From: Acidipropionibacterium timonense | GTDB lineage: Bacteria; Actinomycetota; Actinomycetes; Propionibacteriales; Propionibacteriaceae | Reading direction: 5' to 3' | Length of the DNA: 32,214 nt | Assembly: GCF_900605005.1 (NCBI RefSeq) | Contig: NZ_LR027558.1 | Coordinates: 786,915-819,128 of the forward strand | Shown: positions 1-6,530 of the stretch, piece after piece | Numbering within the stretch: the stretch's first letter is position 1 | How the letters are laid out: each line of letters starts with the position of its first letter | The notes under the pieces: model-generated | The model's database searches: none | The model's input: the letters and a program-made list of their open reading frames with translations, nothing else | Told to the model about the DNA's origin: nothing | Position numbers and translations under genes: made by a program

Positions 1-137
1 GTGAAGCCATCAACGGCAGACTCGAACACCTCCGCGGCATCGCCCTGGGATTCCGCAACCTCACCCACTACATCACCAGATCACTCCTGGAGACCGGAGG
101 ATTCAGACCCCGACTACACCCTGGATCCTGAAGAGCC
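1..137 (+). mobile_element. Right end of an ISL3-family insertion sequence (cut by window edge)
   Basis: The first 137 bases match, in inverted orientation, the stretch beginning at 31479. Identity stops abruptly after GAAGAGCC at 130-137, the reverse complement of GGCTCTTC, which is the typical tip of ISL3-family terminal inverted repeats. Position 137 is therefore the outer end of the element, and the rest lies to the left of the window. The 8 bases after it (138-145, TGACAACC) would be one copy of the target duplication, but the other side cannot be seen. Confidence 0.88.
3..131 (+). CDS. ISL3-family transposase, C-terminal 42 residues
   Basis: Reading from base 3 gives the end of an ISL3-type DDE transposase: the conserved EAINGRLEHLRG block, which holds the catalytic Glu, then GFRNLTHYITRSLLETGG and the stop TGA at 129-131. 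The rest of the gene is outside the window. The residues equal the C-terminus of the minus-strand transposase ending at 31485, so these are two copies of one element. The complete transposase at 3687-4988 is a relative, not the same element, because its last residues differ (KQQLHR against RPRLHPGS). Confidence 0.9.
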   Translation, partial: EAINGRLEHLRGIALGFRNLTHYITRSLLETGGFRPRLHPGS

Positions 138-1154
138 TGACAACCCCCGACCTCGGCGGCGGACGTGTGTAGGTGGCTGGGTACGTGCGGTGCCATCGAT
201 GGTTGGAGCTTCGGGTGTCAGGCGTGACCGATGGGGGTCCAGTGGTAGCGCTGCGACATCATCGGGGATCGTGAAGGTGTCCCCGGTGACGGTGTGGTGG
301 GCGGCCAGGGCGGGTCCGATCATTGCTTCGATGAGGGGTTTGGTCTGATCCCATGGTCCTACCTGGGTGCTGGCGTTGTAGGCCGCCATCTCGATCTCGG
401 GGACGACGAGCCGGTCCGGGACGGTGATGGTGTTGAAGCTGTAGCTGGGTCGAGCGAGGACCCGGCCGAGGGCGTCGGTGACGTCGTGGGGGTCAGGATG
501 AAGCCACGTCGCAATGAGGGCGAGATCGATGAGGTCGCGGCGGCGGGTCGACATGTTCCCCGAGTGCAGGGTGTACATGGCGGTGGTTTTCTCGGCGGTG
601 TGTTCAGCCAAGGGGATGAGGGGGATCCGAGGCCAGTCGTCGAAGCGTGTGAGGTCGAGGCGCGGACGGAGACCGAGGACGTCGGGCGAGAACTCGAAGG
701 CCGGTGTGAGAGCCACATCCAGGCCGATGTTAGGCATCTTGCGCCACTGGCCACGCCTGTCGGTGATGAACGGGGTGATCTTGGCGCGCAGGAGGTGTCT
801 TGTCGGACCCACGGCGCTCCACCCGTCTCGCAGTTGGAACCGGAGACAGTCATCAATGGGTGTCGGCTGGCCGATCAGGGAGCGGATGTGTTCGACGGCG
901 GCGTCCACGCTAGTGGCGAGGATCGTGGCATCAATGTCCTTGGTGAGTCGGGATTGGTGAGGTAGCCGCGCCATCATGGCCTGGCCACCTTTGAGGACGA
1001 ACTGGTCGTGTGCACACAGCCGTGCTACGAGTCGTTGCATGACCCAGACGTGGACGGCGAACTGGCGCTCTTCTACGTTGTCGAACGTACGGGCGGACGC
1101 ATCGGCCAGGGCTGCTCGTATGGCGTCACCGTCGCCATACGCGGGTCGGTTCAT
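114..1154 (-). CDS. AbiEii-type nucleotidyltransferase toxin (type IV toxin-antitoxin), C-terminus altered by IS
   Basis: A 346-aa protein of the AbiEii/MenT nucleotidyltransferase family, the toxin of type IV toxin-antitoxin systems linked to abortive phage defence. Visible family motifs are the LKGG glycine loop (about residues 54-57), the metal-binding DID of TKDIDAT (73-75), and the later AEKTTAMYTLHSG and RRRDLIDL blocks. The ATG at 1154 overlaps the stop of the antitoxin gene (ATGA), which fixes the start. At its 3' end the frame runs into the insertion sequence: bases 137-114 supply the last seven codons (GSSGSRV) and the stop. The native C-terminus is thus lost or replaced after about residue 339. 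All recognisable catalytic motifs lie upstream, so activity may survive. The family call is firm; the toxin's target is unknown. Confidence 0.88.
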   Translation of the reverse strand: MNRPAYGDGDAIRAALADASARTFDNVEERQFAVHVWVMQRLVARLCAHDQFVLKGGQAMMARLPHQSRLTKDIDATILATSVDAAVEHIRSLIGQPTPIDDCLRFQLRDGWSAVGPTRHLLRAKITPFITDRRGQWRKMPNIGLDVALTPAFEFSPDVLGLRPRLDLTRFDDWPRIPLIPLAEHTAEKTTAMYTLHSGNMSTRRRDLIDLALIATWLHPDPHDVTDALGRVLARPSYSFNTITVPDRLVVPEIEMAAYNASTQVGPWDQTKPLIEAMIGPALAAHHTVTGDTFTIPDDVAALPLDPHRSRLTPEAPTIDGTARTQPPTHVRRRGRGLSGSSGSRV

Positions 1155-1765
1155 GCCACTTTCTCCAGGTAGTAGGGCAGGGATTCTTTGACGGCGTCGG
1201 GGCCCATGACCTCGCAGACGCGGTCGATGGTCCAGCCGTGTTCTTCGACGAGTTCGAGCATCCATCGGGAGCGGTGTTCACCGTCCATGAGACGCATGTG
1301 GCCCAGATCGTAGGTGGTGCGTTCGAGGGTGGTGACCGGTAGTCCGTCGATCCAGCACATGTCGTCGGGGCTCAGGCGATCGACGTGGACGGTGTATCGC
1401 TGAACGTGGCGCGAGGTGGGCCGGGTCAGGTGCGACTCCATGGGAAGGTCCCACGCCCCGTGGAACTCGGCAGCGGTGTAGTGAGAGAACACCCCCACCG
1501 GAATCGGGTCGTTCAGCTTCTCCTGCGTGAACATGGCTGGCTCCAACGACTCCCAGATGACACGGTGCCACCCGTGCATGGTGTCGAACAGCGCCGGCAC
1601 GTAATAGACCCCCCTCTGCGCGACGGCCAGAATGGTGTCGTCGGCGAGCATCCTGGGGATGCTGGAGGGGTTGATGCCGTAGCGCAGGAGCTGCTGGCGG
1701 GTGACGACTCCGTCCTGGCGGGCAGCCAGGTCGACGGTACGGGCGTAGTCCTTGAGCGCCGTCAT
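1151..1765 (-). CDS. AbiEi-type antitoxin / autoregulator (type IV toxin-antitoxin)
   Basis: A 204-aa protein whose first 50 residues form the AbiEi-type winged helix: QDGVVTRQQLLRYG, then a short linker and an RGVYYVP beta-hairpin. The remainder resembles the antitoxin C-terminal domain (VTTLERTTYDLGH). In known AbiE systems this protein neutralises the toxin without stable binding and represses its own promoter through the winged helix. It lies directly upstream of the toxin with a 4-base ATGA overlap, so the two are co-translated. A GAGGGGG ribosome site precedes the ATG at 1765. A 9-base inverted repeat brackets the promoter region (see 1764-1827). The gene is intact, so regulation and immunity could still work. 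Confidence 0.87.
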   Translation of the reverse strand: MTALKDYARTVDLAARQDGVVTRQQLLRYGINPSSIPRMLADDTILAVAQRGVYYVPALFDTMHGWHRVIWESLEPAMFTQEKLNDPIPVGVFSHYTAAEFHGAWDLPMESHLTRPTSRHVQRYTVHVDRLSPDDMCWIDGLPVTTLERTTYDLGHMRLMDGEHRSRWMLELVEEHGWTIDRVCEVMGPDAVKESLPYYLEKVA

Positions 1766-1827
1766 GACACCCCCTCTTTTGTCGGATATGGTAATAGTGT
1801 AGCCGGTTGGGGGTTGCTGGGTGTCAT
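1764..1827. promoter_or_regulatory. Inverted repeat around the abiEi promoter, candidate antitoxin operator
   Basis: ATGACACCC at 1764-1772 and GGGTGTCAT at 1819-1827 are perfect inverted 9-mers. The inner arm overlaps the abiEi start codon and the outer arm lies upstream. Between them on the minus strand is an AT-richer stretch with TACACT, a possible -10. Known AbiEi antitoxins bind inverted repeats in their own promoter, so this is a reasonable operator. Binding is inferred. Confidence 0.4.
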
Positions 1828-1894
1828 CTGGCCTTCGCGACTTTTTCAGTGGGCTGGGCGATGATGGAGGTAGTACCTTGATCTAGGAGCAGCC

Positions 1895-2821
1895 ATGGGC
1901 CGACGAGTCCTCACGGTCACGGAGATGACCTTCCACCAGGCGCGGGTTCACAACGGTGAGACTCGGGCGCCCTCAGACCTCGACGGCGCGGATCTCCTTG
2001 AGGTGTTTCACGACTGGGTCACCGCCATTCCCGAGGAGGATCAGTCGTTCGCCAAGCAGCAGACCTACGTGCGTGTGGAATCTGTCATCCGAGTAGGAGC
2101 TCGTGTCGAGTTCCTCGATCTTCGTGTCGGATCGTATGGCGAGCCCGGTGAGGTGCGAGACATCAAGACCGGCACGGTCGTCCACACGATCACCGACGAC
2201 GAAGCCCCGGTCGGCTCAAACCGCGCGTTGTTGTTCGTTCCTCTGGTTGGCGAACGCGCGTATTTCTTGGCTGAGGAATCTTCGAGGGGGTCCGCGGGTG
2301 GTCGAATCATGGCGATGTTCAAGCACCACTTCTCGACGACAATGGACACCGTCACCTTGGTCACGAGCAAGGCCGTCGAGGCAGAGAGCTGGCTGGAATT
2401 GGCGAACCTGACAGAGGTGGAGGTGCGCACGACTGGCAAGAGCGTGGACGTGGCCGACGGCCCTGACGTGAAGGTCGGACGTGTTTCGTACCTCGCACGG
2501 CCTGAGCGTGGACTGAAGTTCTTCCCGCGTCGGCTCCTTGGGCGACTCACTGATCAGGATGTTCTCAAGCAGATAGTCTCCGTGCAGGACCTCGACCCTT
2601 CGCACGAGGTCTATGTGACGATGCAGCAGGGGGGCCGCTCAAGGAAGTTCCTTCTCGGCGATGAGTCTGGCCCCGCCATCCGCGAGTTGCTGTCCGCTGC
2701 CGGGGACCCGCCGCTGCCCGACAACGAACTTATCAGCCGCTGCACTGATCGCGTGTCGAGGCTTCTTGAACGGCAGGGCGGCCAGTGGAATCCAATCTGG
2801 AGCAATCGGCCGAGGGAGTGA
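1895..2821 (+). CDS. Unknown soluble protein, first gene of a two-gene module
   Basis: A 308-aa protein that I do not recognise. It has no signal peptide or membrane segment. Residues about 1-190 look like mixed alpha/beta, with a hydrophobic strand-rich block (NRALLFVPLVGERAYFLAEE, then RGSAGGR). A basic patch FFPRRLLGR follows, with a charged helical C-terminus. The ATG at 1895 is preceded by AGGAG at a good distance; a second ATG eleven codons in has a poorer site. It ends 6 bases before a small membrane-protein gene on the same strand, so the two are almost surely co-expressed. It starts about 130 bases from the divergent AbiE operon, and the local base composition is less GC-rich than the core, typical of transferred defence cargo. 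A role in defence is inferred from position only; no nuclease or nucleotide-binding motif is evident. Confidence 0.7.
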   Translation: MGRRVLTVTEMTFHQARVHNGETRAPSDLDGADLLEVFHDWVTAIPEEDQSFAKQQTYVRVESVIRVGARVEFLDLRVGSYGEPGEVRDIKTGTVVHTITDDEAPVGSNRALLFVPLVGERAYFLAEESSRGSAGGRIMAMFKHHFSTTMDTVTLVTSKAVEAESWLELANLTEVEVRTTGKSVDVADGPDVKVGRVSYLARPERGLKFFPRRLLGRLTDQDVLKQIVSVQDLDPSHEVYVTMQQGGRSRKFLLGDESGPAIRELLSAAGDPPLPDNELISRCTDRVSRLLERQGGQWNPIWSNRPRE

Positions 2822-2827
2822 TGCAGC

Positions 2828-3337
2828 ATGGGAAAGTCATCGCTGTGGCGAGTCCCCGCTGACCATTTCCGTACGCTTTACGACTCCAGGACCAACAAAC
2901 CCGACTGTCGAGCGTGGATTGCCCAGACGCTGGTGCCGGTCATGCTCGGCGTCGTATCTGGGGTCAGGGGTGCGACGTTGAAGGATGTCGGCGGGCCGGT
3001 CGCCGGTGTCTCAATCGTGGCCGGTCTGCTGTTCTCGATGTCGATCTTCCTCTTCCAGCTCCGCACGACGCTGAGCCAGGACAAGCGGTTAACAGAGACT
3101 GATTTCCGTTTGGTCGACGAGTGCATGGCCAACACGTTGTGGGCTATCGTCTGGGGCCTGGCGCTCACGCTCTACCTCGTGGTCATGGGCGCAGGCGAGT
3201 GGATGGACCGAGGCGTGCTCCGCACGACATGGACAGGCGTCGCCATCGCCGCAGGTACACACTTCCTAATCGTGATCATGATGTGCCTCAAACGGCTCCG
3301 ACGGGCGTATGAGCGCATCGCGATGAAACGCCAATAG
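2828..3337 (+). CDS. Unknown small four-helix membrane protein, second gene of the module
   Basis: A 169-aa protein with four likely membrane segments at about residues 30-47, 55-78, 101-122 and 135-153. It has a short cytosol-like N-terminus rich in charged residues and a basic tail (CLKRLRRAYERIAMKR). A soluble loop of about 20 residues (LSQDKRLTETDFRLVDE) lies between the second and third helices. The ATG at 2828 follows a GAGGGAG site that overlaps the end of the upstream gene. Small multi-helix partners of a larger soluble protein occur in several anti-phage systems, where the membrane protein disrupts or senses the envelope. That is an analogy, not homology that I can show. Other possibilities are a transporter accessory or an immunity-type protein. 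Confidence 0.72.
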   Translation: MGKSSLWRVPADHFRTLYDSRTNKPDCRAWIAQTLVPVMLGVVSGVRGATLKDVGGPVAGVSIVAGLLFSMSIFLFQLRTTLSQDKRLTETDFRLVDECMANTLWAIVWGLALTLYLVVMGAGEWMDRGVLRTTWTGVAIAAGTHFLIVIMMCLKRLRRAYERIAMKRQ

Positions 3338-3442
3338 GTTTCGCGCAAGAATGGAGCCCTTGTTGCAGGCTTCGCGCGGCGCAGCTCTCTCGACGCTCCT
3401 GACGATCTCCTGGGCCCGGGCCGGGCTCTGTGTCCCGATGAG

Positions 3443-3674
3443 GTGTTCATGAACCTGGTCTTGCGGGGCCGCCGCGCTCGTGACGCTGTCCCAACAACGC
3501 GACCTTGCGTCGTCAGTATTGATCGAGTGGCCGGCAGCCAAGAGAACCGGGTGTTTGCTGTCGCAACGGACAAGCAGCTCGAGGCGTTCTGCGGGCATTC
3601 GATGATCGTCGACCCCCAGGGCACGGTGCTAGCTCGTTCCAGCCTGGACACCCGTTTGTCATCAAAGCCGAAGG
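3443..3674 (+). pseudogene. Nitrilase / carbon-nitrogen hydrolase C-terminal remnant truncated by IS
   Basis: The translated segment ENRVFAVATDK...FCGHSMIVDPQGTVLA resembles the C-terminal half of the nitrilase superfamily, where an 'EN..fvv..' strand is followed by 'F.G.S.ivdP.G.vla'. The catalytic Glu-Lys-Cys region is absent. The frame is open from 3338, but upstream residues do not look like the family, so the 5' part is lost or scrambled. The 3' end runs into the insertion sequence at 3675, which supplies the final residues and stop (3709). No matching remainder exists on the far side of the element. The stretch 3338-3442 shows nothing else recognisable. Confidence 0.4.
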
Positions 3675-5119
3675 GGCTCTTCCCAATCAACGGTGTAGTT
3701 GCTGCTTGAAGCCGCCGGTCTCGAGGAGGCTGCGGGCGATGTAGTGGGTGAGGTTGCGGAAGCCCAACGCGATGCCGCGTAGGTGCTCGAGTCGTCCGTT
3801 GATGGCCTCGGTTGGGCCGTTGGACGTGCTGGGACGGTCGAAGTAGGCCAGCACGTCCGCGGCGCGCTTGTTCAGCGTCCGGCCCAGTCGAGCGACCTCG
3901 GCAAGACCGGCCGGAACACCACGGGCCACGGAGGCGATCAGCGCGCTCATGGTGGCCTTCCCGGCAGTGCGGTCGGGGTCGCGGTAGGCGGCGATCATGC
4001 GCTGGTAGACGCTCCAGGTGACCTCGACCGCGACATGACGCTCATCGGCGAACAAGTCAGCCAGCCGGACCTTCTGGCGGTCGGTGAGCAGGTCGGCGCC
4101 GGTGTGCAGAGTGCGTCGGGCCCTGTACAGCGGGTCACCGGCGCGGCCCCGTCGGCCGAAGATGTCCTGCTGAGCGCGTTGTCGGCATTCGTCCAAGGCG
4201 TCGGCGGCCAGGTGGATCACGTGGAAGGGATCCATCACGGCCGTGACGTGCGGGATCTCCTCGACCACGGCCGTCTTGAACCCGGTGAACCCATCCATCG
4301 CGACGACCTCGACCTGTTCCCGCCACGCCTCGTCGCGGCTGGCGAGCCACGTCTTGAAGGCGGCCTTGGAACGCCCTTCAATCATGTCCAACAGCCGCGC
4401 AGAACCGGTCCCATCCCGCACACCGGTGAGGTCGATGATGACGGTCACGTACTTGTCCCCGCGGCGAGTGTGACGCCAGACGTGTTCGTCCACGCCGAGC
4501 ACCTTGACGCCATCGAAACGGGTGTTATCGCTGATCAGGCGCCTGCGTCCTTCGTCCAGGACGGCGGTGTTGGCGGTGCCCCACGCCACCCCGAGCGCTT
4601 GCGCTACGCGACTCATCGACAGGTGTGCCACCACGAGTCCTTCGAGCGCCCAGGCCAGAGCTGTCTTGGTGAGCTTGCACCGTGGCGCTGCCGCGGCGTT
4701 GATGTCTTGGCGCCACACGTGCCCGCAGCCAGTGCAGCGGTAGCGACGCAGCCGGACCTGCAGAATCGTCGGGCGCCATCCCAGCGGAGCATGGGCCAGT
4801 TCCCGCACCGCGCAGTCGCGCACGCGCCCTTCGCAACCGCACCGTCGGCACCAGCGGTCATCGGCGACGACGCGGCAGGCCAGCACTGCCTTGTGCGGAA
4901 ACAAACACTGACCGACTGCTTGTAGGCCCAGGTCATCCAGGCCGGTGACGGTGGTCAGGTCGGGGTCGCTGAAGGTAGCATCGAACACGTCGAGGTCTTT
5001 CGGATGGCTGTGTGAGAACTTCCATCCTCGGAAGACCTCGACGCCTATCCCGGCAGCGACACACCCACCCCGGCCCGCTCAGGTGAACACGGCACCTACA
5101 CCCTCGTCTGGGAAGAGCC
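3675..5119 (-). mobile_element. Complete ISL3-family insertion sequence (about 1.45 kb)
   Basis: The element is bounded by GGCTCTTCCCA at 3675-3685 and its inverse TGGGAAGAGCC at 5109-5119, a perfect 11-base terminal inverted repeat with the ISL3-type tip. It contains one full-length transposase gene. The flanking octamers (GCCGAAGG at 3667-3674, GATTATCC at 5120-5127) do not match, so the expected 8-base target duplication is absent. This suggests deletion or recombination after insertion. It is related to, but distinct from, the element found at both window ends. Confidence 0.92.
3687..4988 (-). CDS. ISL3-family transposase, full length
   Basis: A 433-aa DDE transposase that cuts and joins the terminal repeats of its own element. 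The N-terminus has the family zinc-binding cysteines (CRRCGCEGRVRDC, then CTGCGHVWRQ) and a helix-turn-helix-like segment (MSRVAQALGVAWGTAN). The catalytic core shows GVDEHVWRH, VVAMDGFTGFK, MDPFHVIHLA and the Glu-bearing PTEAINGRLEHLRG near the C-terminus, as in intact ISL3-type enzymes. GTG at 4988 begins the conserved reading. The length is normal for the family and no frameshift is seen, so the enzyme is probably active. Confidence 0.93.
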   Translation of the reverse strand: MFDATFSDPDLTTVTGLDDLGLQAVGQCLFPHKAVLACRVVADDRWCRRCGCEGRVRDCAVRELAHAPLGWRPTILQVRLRRYRCTGCGHVWRQDINAAAAPRCKLTKTALAWALEGLVVAHLSMSRVAQALGVAWGTANTAVLDEGRRRLISDNTRFDGVKVLGVDEHVWRHTRRGDKYVTVIIDLTGVRDGTGSARLLDMIEGRSKAAFKTWLASRDEAWREQVEVVAMDGFTGFKTAVVEEIPHVTAVMDPFHVIHLAADALDECRQRAQQDIFGRRGRAGDPLYRARRTLHTGADLLTDRQKVRLADLFADERHVAVEVTWSVYQRMIAAYRDPDRTAGKATMSALIASVARGVPAGLAEVARLGRTLNKRAADVLAYFDRPSTSNGPTEAINGRLEHLRGIALGFRNLTHYIARSLLETGGFKQQLHR

Positions 5120-5121
5120 GA

Positions 5122-5202
5122 TTATCCCTTGTGGGGGGTCTCCTTGGTGTTGATTCCGCAGCGCGCGGGGCGACTCGCACTGACTCGTTGGATAATTGTC
5201 AT
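5122..5202 (-). CDS. 26-codon leader-like small ORF next to the IS
   Basis: An ATG at 5202 follows a strong AGGAGG ribosome site with six-base spacing. Translation gives 26 residues, rich in Arg and Ser, with one Cys (SASRPARCGIN) and ending in a stop (TAA) just two bases before the insertion sequence. A promoter with a perfect TTGACA lies upstream (5248-5276). These signals argue for real translation. It may be a regulatory leader peptide whose downstream gene was removed by the insertion sequence, or the start of a truncated gene that happens to stop here. No family could be assigned. Confidence 0.45.
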   Translation of the reverse strand: MTIIQRVSASRPARCGINTKETPHKG

Positions 5203-5247
5203 GTGAATCCTCCTTGGTTCACCCACAGCTGATTGCTGTCTGACGAC

Positions 5248-5276
5248 AGAGTCTGCCAATGAGTACTGGGTGTCAA
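5248..5276 (-). promoter_or_regulatory. Sigma-70-type promoter for the small ORF
   Basis: On the minus strand TTGACA (5276-5271) is followed after 17 bases by GACTCT (5253-5248). The -35 is perfect; the -10 keeps only the conserved A at position 2 and T at position 6. It points at the AGGAGG-ATG of the small ORF about 45 bases downstream and away from menE. Confidence 0.45.
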
Positions 5277-5290
5277 GTGCGGATGATGAC

Positions 5291-5309
5291 GTGTCCGGAT
5301 TGTGGACAC
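5291..5309. repeat. Short inverted repeat between menE and the small-ORF promoter
   Basis: GTGTCC (5291-5296) and GGACAC (5304-5309) form a 6-base stem with a 7-base loop. The repeat lies about 30 bases past the menE stop and just upstream of the TTGACA promoter. It could end menE transcription weakly or serve as an operator. There is no T-run, so neither role is secure. Confidence 0.25.
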
Positions 5310-5339
5310 ACTGCATCCGGTTGGCCCTGCCGACCGAGG

Positions 5340-6521
5340 TCACCTGACCCAGGCAGCCCCCGACCGACGGGCCTCCTCGGCGATCCGACGGGCCTCGAGG
5401 CGGTCGACCTTCCCGGAGGCGAGCATCGGCAGTTCTGCCACCTCGGCGATGACCCGCGGGGCATGGCTGCGTCCCAGACGCCGCCCCACGAGCTCGCGCA
5501 GCGCCTCCGGCCCGCGCCAGCCCCGCCCCGGCACGACGACGGCGGTGACGACCTGGCCCCAGACGGCGTCGTCCAGGCCGAGGACCACGCCGTCGCGGAC
5601 CATCCCGGTGGCGCGGATCTGGGCGAGCACCTGACCGGCGGCGATCTTGAGCCCCCCGGAATTGATGACGTCATCGACACGCCCGTCGATGACGAGGTGA
5701 CCGTCCTGCCAGTGGCCGAGGTCCTGGGTGGCCAGCCACGGGCCGACCGGGCCCTCGTCGAGGTAACCGCTCATGAGCATCGGTCCGGACAGGAGCACCC
5801 GCCCGTCATCGAGCCTCACCTGCACCCCGTCCAGCGGGACGCCGTCGTAGACGCAGCCGCCGCAGGTCTCGCTCATGCCGTACGTCACCCGCACCGCAAT
5901 CCCCAGCGCCCGCGCCCGCTCCACCAGGTCGGTCGAGGGTGCGGCGCCGCCGAGAAGCACGGCCGCGCACCCGGCCAGGGCCGCTGCGCCGTCCGGGTCG
6001 TCGAGGATGCGTACCAGCTGTGTCGGCACCAGGGAGATGGCCACCCGACCGTCCTCGTGCCGACCCAGGGCCTCGGTGACCGCCGAGGCCACCGACGGGC
6101 CGTCGACGTGTCCCTCGACGGTGACGACGTCGCGGCCGTCCCCGACCGCCCGGGCCACGACCTGCAGGCCCGCGATGTGGTGAGGCGGCAGGGCCAGCAC
6201 CCAGGTGCAGGGCCCGCCGAGGCGCTCACCGGTCGCCACCGCCGAGGCGCGCAGCTGGGCGGCCGAGAGCCCGACGAGCCGCCCGGTCCCGGTCGTCGAC
6301 CCGGAGGTGCGCACGACGAGCGACACCTGCGCAGGCAGCCACCTCACGCGGTTCTCGACGTCCTGGAGGACCGCCGGGGGCAACTCGTCGCCGCCGGCCG
6401 GGACGAGCACCGACGTCGCCCCGGCGAAGACCTCGGCCAACCGACCTGCGAGCCACTCGACGTCCTGGGCGGTCCGCTCGACGCGCACCACCCGCACCCG
6501 TGAGACCTCCGGGATCGCCAC
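5340..6521 (-). CDS. menE: o-Succinylbenzoate-CoA ligase
   Basis: A 393-aa acyl-adenylating enzyme that joins CoA to o-succinylbenzoate in the cytosol, the step before ring closure in menaquinone synthesis. The ATP loop appears as TSGSTTGTGR (about residue 72 on), the central motif as YGMSETCGG, and the hinge as GRVDDVINSGGLKI. The C-terminal catalytic Lys is in LASGKVDRLE. The short length without a long N-terminal domain is usual for actinobacterial MenE. The GTG start at 6521 lies 9 bases after the menB stop with a GAGGCGG ribosome site, so the two are co-transcribed. Neighbouring menB makes the function call strong over other adenylating enzymes. Confidence 0.92.
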   Translation of the reverse strand: MAIPEVSRVRVVRVERTAQDVEWLAGRLAEVFAGATSVLVPAGGDELPPAVLQDVENRVRWLPAQVSLVVRTSGSTTGTGRLVGLSAAQLRASAVATGERLGGPCTWVLALPPHHIAGLQVVARAVGDGRDVVTVEGHVDGPSVASAVTEALGRHEDGRVAISLVPTQLVRILDDPDGAAALAGCAAVLLGGAAPSTDLVERARALGIAVRVTYGMSETCGGCVYDGVPLDGVQVRLDDGRVLLSGPMLMSGYLDEGPVGPWLATQDLGHWQDGHLVIDGRVDDVINSGGLKIAAGQVLAQIRATGMVRDGVVLGLDDAVWGQVVTAVVVPGRGWRGPEALRELVGRRLGRSHAPRVIAEVAELPMLASGKVDRLEARRIAEEARRSGAAWVR

Positions 6522-6530
6522 GACGCCGCC

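Noticed and set aside
1-348. A 115-codon frame starting in the IS tail at the left edge.
   Set aside because: It is an alternative frame of the transposase C-terminus continuing into the AbiEii antisense strand; it has no homology of its own.
1895-3337. Identification of the two-gene module as a Kiwa (KwaA/KwaB) system.
   Set aside because: Sizes and the four-helix topology are reminiscent, but gene order is reversed and I see no DUF4868-like sequence; not enough to name it.
5122-5343. A longer version (73 codons) of the small ORF starting near 5343.
   Set aside because: The upstream part overlaps the promoter-like TTGACA region and the menE end; AGGAGG-ATG at 5202 marks the better start.
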